A stretch of 64,000 nt of DNA, from NCBI RefSeq assembly GCF_026239675.1, contig NZ_JAPIVQ010000004.1, positions 62,001-126,000 of the forward strand. Reading direction: 5' to 3'. This stretch comes from Pedobacter sp. PLR (GTDB taxonomy: Bacteria; Bacteroidota; Bacteroidia; Sphingobacteriales; Sphingobacteriaceae). The notes under the pieces are model-generated. The model was not told the DNA's origin, made no database searches, and saw nothing but the letters and a program-made list of their open reading frames with translations. Both the position numbers and the translations under genes were made by a program. Of the stretch, positions 59,609 through 64,000 are shown piece by piece; the stretch's first letter is position 1, and each line of letters starts with the position of its first letter.

Positions 59609-60121
59609 ATGGAGGAAGGTATTATTTTCTCGGAGAAACAAAAGTTTAGACAGTGGTGGTTGTGGTTGATTTTTTTGGTGTTGAATAGTGTATTTCTGGT
59701 CGGTGCTTTTAATCAGATTGTTGAAGGGAAGCCTTTTGGCGATCAACCAATGAGTAACTCAGTTTTACTGATCTCTGTCTGTGTTTTGCTGTTAATTACG
59801 GCCTTGTTTTTTATGCTCCGACTGGAAACCCGGATCAATAGTAAGGGGATTTATGTGAGGTTTTATCCTTTTCATCTGTCCTTCAGATATTATCCATGGG
59901 AAAGTATTAACAAGGTTAAAGTGAGGAAGTACAGTCCGCTAATGGAGTATGGTGGCTGGGGAATCCGTTTCGGACTGCTTACCAGAGAGCGCGCCTTGAA
60001 TGTTTCTGGAAATCAGGGACTACAGCTGGAGTTTAATGACTATAAAAGACTTTTAATTGGTACTCATAAACCGGATGAGTTGATGCAGGTGCTCCATATT
60101 CTGGGGAAGGATCAGGAGTAA
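59609..60121 (+). CDS. Two-helix membrane protein of unknown function (possibly DUF6141)
   Basis: 170 residues. Two membrane segments (about 15-35 and 47-69) are followed by a soluble domain rich in beta strands (RINSKGIYVRFYPFHLSFRYYPWESINKVKVRKY, IRFGLLTRERALNVSG, LQLEFNDYKRLLIGTHKPDELMQVL). This layout resembles bacterial PH-like membrane proteins, and I think the DUF6141 family, but I am not certain. It stands alone, ends at a good terminator, and no function can be assigned. Confidence 0.65.
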   Translation: MEEGIIFSEKQKFRQWWLWLIFLVLNSVFLVGAFNQIVEGKPFGDQPMSNSVLLISVCVLLLITALFFMLRLETRINSKGIYVRFYPFHLSFRYYPWESINKVKVRKYSPLMEYGGWGIRFGLLTRERALNVSGNQGLQLEFNDYKRLLIGTHKPDELMQVLHILGKDQE

Positions 60122-60135
60122 CTCATCTAAAAGAT

Positions 60136-60174
60136 AGGTACTGTTTCGAGCTGTCATCTAACAGTACCTTTTTT
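60136..60174 (+). terminator. Terminator after the two-helix membrane protein gene
   Basis: AGGTACTGTT...AACAGTACCT (60136-60145 and 60160-60169), ten-base perfect arms with a 14-base loop, then TTTTT. It separates the gene from the convergent lipoprotein gene. Confidence 0.88.
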
Positions 60175-60180
60175 AGGTTT

Positions 60181-60501
60181 TTATTTCAGACTGTCTAGCT
60201 GAGTTTTCAATTGAGTTTCCAGATTTTTTAGATCTCCGGTTACGGACTGCATACTGTCTTGTACAGATTTTAAATCTATCACCACTTTTGATACCGTATC
60301 GTTTACCATAATAATCATTTTGTTATCCGTAGGATAAACCCACCATTCCGCAATCATCATGGGCATTTTTTGTTCTGGCTCACCAACAAGCTCGGCTACT
60401 TTTGCTGTAGTCATACCTGGTTTAACTGATTCAAAGGGCTTTTTTTTAGTGCAGGCAGCTAAGCCTAACACTGCAATAGAGATTAAGAGCATTTTCTTCA
60501 T
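60181..60501 (-). CDS. Small SmpA/BamE-like lipoprotein
   Basis: 106 residues. The signal peptide ends in lipobox LAAC at residue 17, so it is a lipoprotein. The segment FESVKPGMTTAKVAELVGEPEQ is the SmpA/OmlA-like motif of BamE-type lipoproteins, after which a beta strand block (WWVYPTDNKMIIMVNDTVSKVVID) follows, then a helical tail with QDSMQSVTGDLKNLETQLKTQLDSL, likely a coiled coil. Related proteins assist outer-membrane assembly, but this Bacteroidota type has no proven function. It is convergent with the upstream gene and sits next to the AT-rich metzincin pair. Confidence 0.75.
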   Translation of the reverse strand: MKKMLLISIAVLGLAACTKKKPFESVKPGMTTAKVAELVGEPEQKMPMMIAEWWVYPTDNKMIIMVNDTVSKVVIDLKSVQDSMQSVTGDLKNLETQLKTQLDSLK

Positions 60502-60622
60502 AATGTAAATATATAAATTTTATAAAAATTAGTTAGTCTACATTGTTTTTTTAAATCTTGTATTTAGAGTTTAATTTTTATGGTACTGTTATTGTTATTT
60601 TATTTTAAATTAATTTTATGAT

Positions 60623-61333
60623 ATGGGCGCATATGGTGGTTGGACGTTCGAAGTTCAGGAAACAGCAATGGTGATAAATGTAAAAATGAAGTTAAAACTA
60701 GCTATTTTAGATACAACAGACGATAAGAAAATTGATTTAACTGCATTAGGTAATGCGGTGGAGAGACAGCTGAGAAAAACTTATCAAATAAGTTACGTTA
60801 CAAATGCTATGGGGAGAGACAACACTGCCAGGTTGAAAAGCAGTTTAGATGGATATCCAGGTAGAACAATAAGTTTACCTGTTAAAAAAACTGTTCAAAT
60901 TATATTTAATATGAAATATCGTACGATTACAAAGGAACGCCATAAGATGAACAACGAGCATCTACTAATGATCAGCCCTAATTCGGGACGTATGAAGAAA
61001 TTATATGGCTATGCAAATAAAATTGGTGGGAATACTATAAATTTGAATGTGATGTATGTTCCTGATATGGTTAGTGGTGCAGATAGTAATACATTGCCTC
61101 ATGAATTTGGCCATACCTTAACGTTACTACATGTTAATGATGTTCATACGGTAGATACTGATCCTAACCAGTATTTTTCGCTTTACCAGCAGTACTTTTC
61201 TAAGGATACTACAAATATAATGTTCAAAGGTGGAAGTCGGAAGATGAATAATATTACCTCCACTTCTATTATAGGTTTTCAAATGGATATTATCTTAAAA
61301 AGCTATAAAAATGGGCGGCTAAATTTAGATTAA
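60623..61333 (+). CDS. Metzincin-like putative zinc metalloprotease, unassigned family
   Basis: 236 residues in an AT-rich gene. The zinc site is HEFGHTLTLLH at 160-170, so three histidine ligands (H160, H164, H170), catalytic E161, and a methionine (M200 in TNIMFKGG) where the metzincin Met-turn should be. The common metzincin pattern has a glycine three residues before the third His; here there is threonine. No signal peptide or membrane segment is seen, so secretion, if any, would need another route. I recognise no family. It is followed after one base by a small membrane-protein gene, like toxin-immunity pairs, though no delivery gene is near. Function unknown. Confidence 0.65.
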   Translation: MGAYGGWTFEVQETAMVINVKMKLKLAILDTTDDKKIDLTALGNAVERQLRKTYQISYVTNAMGRDNTARLKSSLDGYPGRTISLPVKKTVQIIFNMKYRTITKERHKMNNEHLLMISPNSGRMKKLYGYANKIGGNTINLNVMYVPDMVSGADSNTLPHEFGHTLTLLHVNDVHTVDTDPNQYFSLYQQYFSKDTTNIMFKGGSRKMNNITSTSIIGFQMDIILKSYKNGRLNLD

Positions 61334-61334
61334 T

Positions 61335-61613
61335 ATGAAAAGAATATTTTTTGTGACACTGGGGGTAATTATAGCATTCGGCTTATTAACTTTAGTAACC
61401 TATGAGGATAATGCGGAATCTGATGCTTTTACGCTAATTGGTTTTCCCTTTCGTTTTTATATTCAAACGCAGGGTAGACTTACCGATCCAAAATACGCTG
61501 CTGACTTCGGTTACTTTCCAAAATATCTTATTTATAATATTTTAATATTAATAATCTCCATTATAGTGGTCAATATTATAGTAAGTAGGTTAAGTAAAAC
61601 AAAAATAAGATGA
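61335..61613 (+). CDS. Small two-helix membrane protein, partner of the metzincin-like gene
   Basis: 92 residues with two hydrophobic segments (about 3-24 and 68-86) and a soluble loop between them (about 25-67; YEDNAESDAFTLIGFPFRFYIQTQGRLTDPKYAADFGYFP). The first helix could also be a signal anchor, so the loop would face the periplasm. I recognise no family. It starts one base after the stop of the metalloprotease-like gene and shares its AT-rich composition, so both were likely acquired and are expressed together. It could be an immunity or anchoring partner, a guess based only on the arrangement. Confidence 0.6.
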   Translation: MKRIFFVTLGVIIAFGLLTLVTYEDNAESDAFTLIGFPFRFYIQTQGRLTDPKYAADFGYFPKYLIYNILILIISIIVVNIIVSRLSKTKIR

Positions 61614-61837
61614 TTTCCATTTGTAGGATCCGGGAAATAAAAATAAATGAAAGGTTTGTTCCTTTATGTTATTTTTGTCGGAATTGAGAGTGAAAATTCA
61701 ATTTCCTTTATAGACCTTTTATCCATCATTTATACTGTTTGGTGTTTAAATCTCTAAAGAAAATAATAGAAATTTGTCAACGGTTTTCAAGGATTAAGAG
61801 AAAACCACCTATTAAAAGCATTTAAATAAAGTATACC

Positions 61838-62245
61838 ATGAATCATTGGCTAGTAAAAAGTGAACCGTTTAAATACAGTTGGGATCAGTTTAACAAGGAT
61901 GGACGTACCTTTTGGGATGGCGTAAGAAACTACCAGGCACGTAACAACCTGAAAGCCATGAAAGAAGGCGATTTAGTCTTGTTTTACCATAGTAATGAAG
62001 GTAAAAACGTAGTAGGTATTGCCAAAGTTGTTAAAGAATTTTATCAGGACCCTACTACAGATGACATCAAATGGGTGGTCGTAGATTTGGCGCCTGTAGA
62101 AGCTCTAAAAAACCCGGTTTCCTTAGAGCAAATCAAAGCAGAAGAAAGCTTACAGGATATTTCTTTAGTCAGACAAGGACGTTTATCAGTGATGCCACTG
62201 AAAGCGGAAGAGTTTGATAAGATCCTTGAAATGGGCTCTGTTTAG
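61838..62245 (+). CDS. EVE domain protein
   Basis: 135 residues forming a single EVE (PUA/YTH-like) domain. WLVKSEPFKYSWDQF at the N-terminus, TFWDGVRNYQARNNLKAMKEGDLVLFYHSN and the VVGIAKVVKEFYQDPT strand are hallmarks of the family. EVE domains are thought to bind modified bases in DNA or RNA in defence and RNA-modification contexts, but a solo protein like this is usually a conserved housekeeping gene. Its stop codon overlaps by four bases the stop of the convergent antiporter gene. Cytosolic. Confidence 0.9.
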   Translation: MNHWLVKSEPFKYSWDQFNKDGRTFWDGVRNYQARNNLKAMKEGDLVLFYHSNEGKNVVGIAKVVKEFYQDPTTDDIKWVVVDLAPVEALKNPVSLEQIKAEESLQDISLVRQGRLSVMPLKAEEFDKILEMGSV

Positions 62246-63438
62246 TGTGCAGGCTCTTTAGGAGCATGGATCACTTTCTTTGCCGATAGCAAGCCAATAC
62301 TCATAATCAGGCTGGATCCAAGTACCACAAGGAACAGAAAAGCCGTGCCTACCTCTGGTATTTTTAATGCCGGAGGCAGGTTAAAATACAATAAGATACT
62401 GATCAAGCCCCTAGGCGCAATGAAACTCTCCGAGCCACTGTTTTCTTTTCTGAAAATTTTCAGGTAAGCGAAACGAATGATGAAGATTGTAGCCAGAATA
62501 ATCAAGCCATTGGCAATCACCGGGCCATCGTTCAAGGCATAGATGTTCATCGTAAAGCCAAAAATTACAAAGAAAAATGTACGAATGATAAATGCACTTT
62601 CGGCAGAAAGCTGATGCAGCTGCGTCAAATCATTTGATAAGTTCTTATAGATAAAGACGCTCCTGAAATAAGCATGTTTAATGGTGTCCGCATTGTTGAG
62701 GAATAATCCGAAGGCCAGAATCAGCACTAAAGAAGACAAATGGTACGACTGTCCGATGGCATACACCAGAATCAGGATAGAAATGATCAGAAAGAACTTA
62801 ATATGGTGCGAAATTCTTCCCATCAGATACAGCAGCGTAATACAGGAAATCGCTGATAAGATGACAATTAAGATCGTATTCAATCCCAATCCTGCAAAAG
62901 AGGACATCGAGATATGAGGATTTGTAATGGCAAAATTGAAAAGAATGATAGTCAGGATATCCGAAAAAGAAGACTCATAAATGATGAACTCCTTGCTTTT
63001 CTTACTCAATGCTGCGGCAGAAGGGATGGCAATGGCCGAGCTGATCACACTGAAAGGGATTGCATTCGTAAAACAGACGTACAATTCTTTTCCGGTGATC
63101 TGGTAAATGATAAAGGTGATGACCGATACAGTGGCCAGTAAAACAAAAAAAGCGGACATAAAAGCTCCTTTGATAACCTTATTCTTTCCCTTTTCATATT
63201 TAAGCTCCAGAGAACCTTCAAAAACGATCAGAATAAGACCTACGGTACCTAAAGTTGGCAGAACAGTCAGAAAATTGAAGGTTTGTAAATGAAGATTGTC
63301 TACTAATACACGTAAGCCAATACCGAGTAGTAACAGCAACAGGACGGAGGGAAGTTTGGTTTTGCTGGCAACAAGGTCGAATAGATAGGAAAATATGACG
63401 AGTCCGCTTAAAATAATTAATGTGGTGTATGTCGTCAT
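62242..63438 (-). CDS. Monovalent cation:proton antiporter (CPA family)
   Basis: 398 residues with about eleven to twelve membrane segments. The start LIILSGLVIFSYLFDLVASKTKLPSVLLLLLLGIGL and the EGSLELKYEKGKNKVIKGAFMSAFF segment are typical of Na+(K+)/H+ exchangers of the CPA1/CPA2 group. Conserved charged residues occur in PFSVISSAIAIPSAAALSKKSKEFIIYESSFSDILTIILFNFA. No C-terminal regulatory domain (TrkA-N or similar) follows. It is convergent with the EVE gene and 41 bases upstream of the end of the thioesterase gene, on the same strand as the latter. The cation is not predictable. Confidence 0.88.
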   Translation of the reverse strand: MTTYTTLIILSGLVIFSYLFDLVASKTKLPSVLLLLLLGIGLRVLVDNLHLQTFNFLTVLPTLGTVGLILIVFEGSLELKYEKGKNKVIKGAFMSAFFVLLATVSVITFIIYQITGKELYVCFTNAIPFSVISSAIAIPSAAALSKKSKEFIIYESSFSDILTIILFNFAITNPHISMSSFAGLGLNTILIVILSAISCITLLYLMGRISHHIKFFLIISILILVYAIGQSYHLSSLVLILAFGLFLNNADTIKHAYFRSVFIYKNLSNDLTQLHQLSAESAFIIRTFFFVIFGFTMNIYALNDGPVIANGLIILATIFIIRFAYLKIFRKENSGSESFIAPRGLISILLYFNLPPALKIPEVGTAFLFLVVLGSSLIMSIGLLSAKKVIHAPKEPAH

Positions 63439-63479
63439 ATTTTCTTTTTAGTATCTATCTGATTTATTTATAGCTGGAT

Positions 63480-64000
63480 TTACTCTTCGAAGAATAAAGC
63501 CCTAAGCTCTTTAGCGTCATTTGCTTTCATCTTACCGCTAAGGATTAAGCGAAGTTGTCTTCTTCTTAATGCCCCTGCAAATAATTCAATCTCATCTTCC
63601 GTTTCTGGTAATATCTCAGGAACAGGAATCGTTCTGCCGCTTTGATCAATGGCGACAAACGTATAATATGCTTCATTTGATTTGACGCGGGCTCCGGAAG
63701 GGATATTTTCTGCCCATACATCCAGTCTGACTTCTACCGAAGTATTGAATGCGCGGGTTACTTTTGCTTCGATGGTAATTACATCACCCAATTTGATGGG
63801 TTGTTTGAAGGAAACATTGTCTACCGATGCGGTAACAACGATTCTATTGCAGTGTTTTTGCGCAGAAATAGCAGCAGCGATGTCCATCCAGTGGAGCAAC
63901 CGGCCTCCCATTAAATTGTTCAATGTATTGGTATCATTGGGTAATACCAACTCATTCATAATGGTAAATGACTCTTTCGGGCTTTTTATCTTTGTACTCA
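63480..64000 (-). CDS. Acyl-CoA thioesterase (YciA/BFIT-type hotdog), start outside the window
   Basis: A hotdog-fold thioesterase that hydrolyses acyl-CoA to free acid and CoA. The block LPNDTNTLNNLMGGRLLHWMDIAAAISAQKH holds the catalytic Asn/Asp region and the helix of the fold, then VVTASVDNVSFKQPIKLGDVITIEAKVTRAFNTSVEVRLDV follows. The internal methionine at 63959 gives 159 residues, but the frame stays open to the window edge and the extra residues (KSPKESFTI just before it) look like the usual N-terminus of Bacteroidota members. So the true start is beyond base 64000. The C-terminal tail is charged. Confidence 0.88.
   Translation of the reverse strand, partial: STKIKSPKESFTIMNELVLPNDTNTLNNLMGGRLLHWMDIAAAISAQKHCNRIVVTASVDNVSFKQPIKLGDVITIEAKVTRAFNTSVEVRLDVWAENIPSGARVKSNEAYYTFVAIDQSGRTIPVPEILPETEDEIELFAGALRRRQLRLILSGKMKANDAKELRALFFEE

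Noticed and set aside
61647..61757. A 36-codon frame (MKGLFLYVIFVG...) after the membrane-protein gene.
   Set aside because: Too short, no detectable relatives or ribosome-binding site; could be a remnant but cannot be supported.

Overview
This window is a stretch of ordinary chromosome from a member of the Bacteroidota, most likely family Sphingobacteriaceae and close to Pedobacter. The evidence is an ECF sigma / FecR / SusC / SusD cluster with an STN domain on SusC, genes almost without Shine-Dalgarno sequences, many copies of the Bacteroidota -7 promoter box (TAnnTTTG), and families typical of this group (DUF4294, DUF6266, DUF4256, NamZ, BshB1, solo MnmD). I found no rRNA, tRNA, CRISPR array, insertion sequence or prophage. 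Both ends cut a gene: plsY on the left and an acyl-CoA thioesterase on the right.

Layout. 1-1.2 kb: plsY end and an M48 lipoprotein protease. 1.3-6.7 kb, minus strand: rel/spoT, a Fur-family regulator, purA and pabB. 7-10.4 kb, plus: a DUF4294 protein, glutathione peroxidase, the bacillithiol deacetylase bshB1 and an acyl-CoA dehydrogenase. 10.4-12.2 kb, minus: lysine 6-aminotransferase behind a textbook promoter, plus a small membrane-anchored protein. 12.3-14.8 kb, minus: an ArsR / SRPBCC / DoxX / DUF4256 / YdeI operon whose start region carries two tandem operator-like repeats. 15.0-19.1 kb, plus: a bacterial non-homologous end-joining locus (ligD and ku) with two small unknown proteins. 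19.2-20.1 kb: an unusual array of 11-nt repeats folded as an inverted repeat, then a DUF6266 gene. 20.1-26 kb: PLP deaminase, rluD, a pabC-like gene, fmt and NamZ. 26.3-31.2 kb: a LolE-like permease and a two-gene asymmetric ABC exporter. 31.2-41.1 kb: housekeeping genes including a degenerate DEAD-box protein, mazG, an AI-2E transporter, mnmD and an M13 peptidase.

41.3-53.1 kb, plus: a sigma/anti-sigma-controlled SusCD uptake system with no glycoside hydrolase. It is followed by a secreted calcineurin-like phosphoesterase fused to a PQQ-type beta-propeller and by a DPP-IV-type peptidase. 53.1-53.5 kb holds a nested hairpin and six short GCTATGA-type repeats in front of valS. 56-60 kb: holA back to back with an orphan HSDR_N nuclease-like gene, a SugE/Gdx-type exporter and a Crp-family regulator. 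60.6-61.6 kb: an AT-rich two-gene unit coding for an unrecognised metzincin-like protein and a small membrane protein, the best toxin/immunity-like candidate here. 61.8-64 kb: EVE protein, cation/proton antiporter and thioesterase.

The items that look least described are the 11-nt inverted repeat array before the DUF6266 gene, the metzincin/membrane-protein pair, the small proteins flanking ligD, and the phosphoesterase-propeller attached to a SusCD locus. Family assignments rest on reading motifs by eye; no database search was run.
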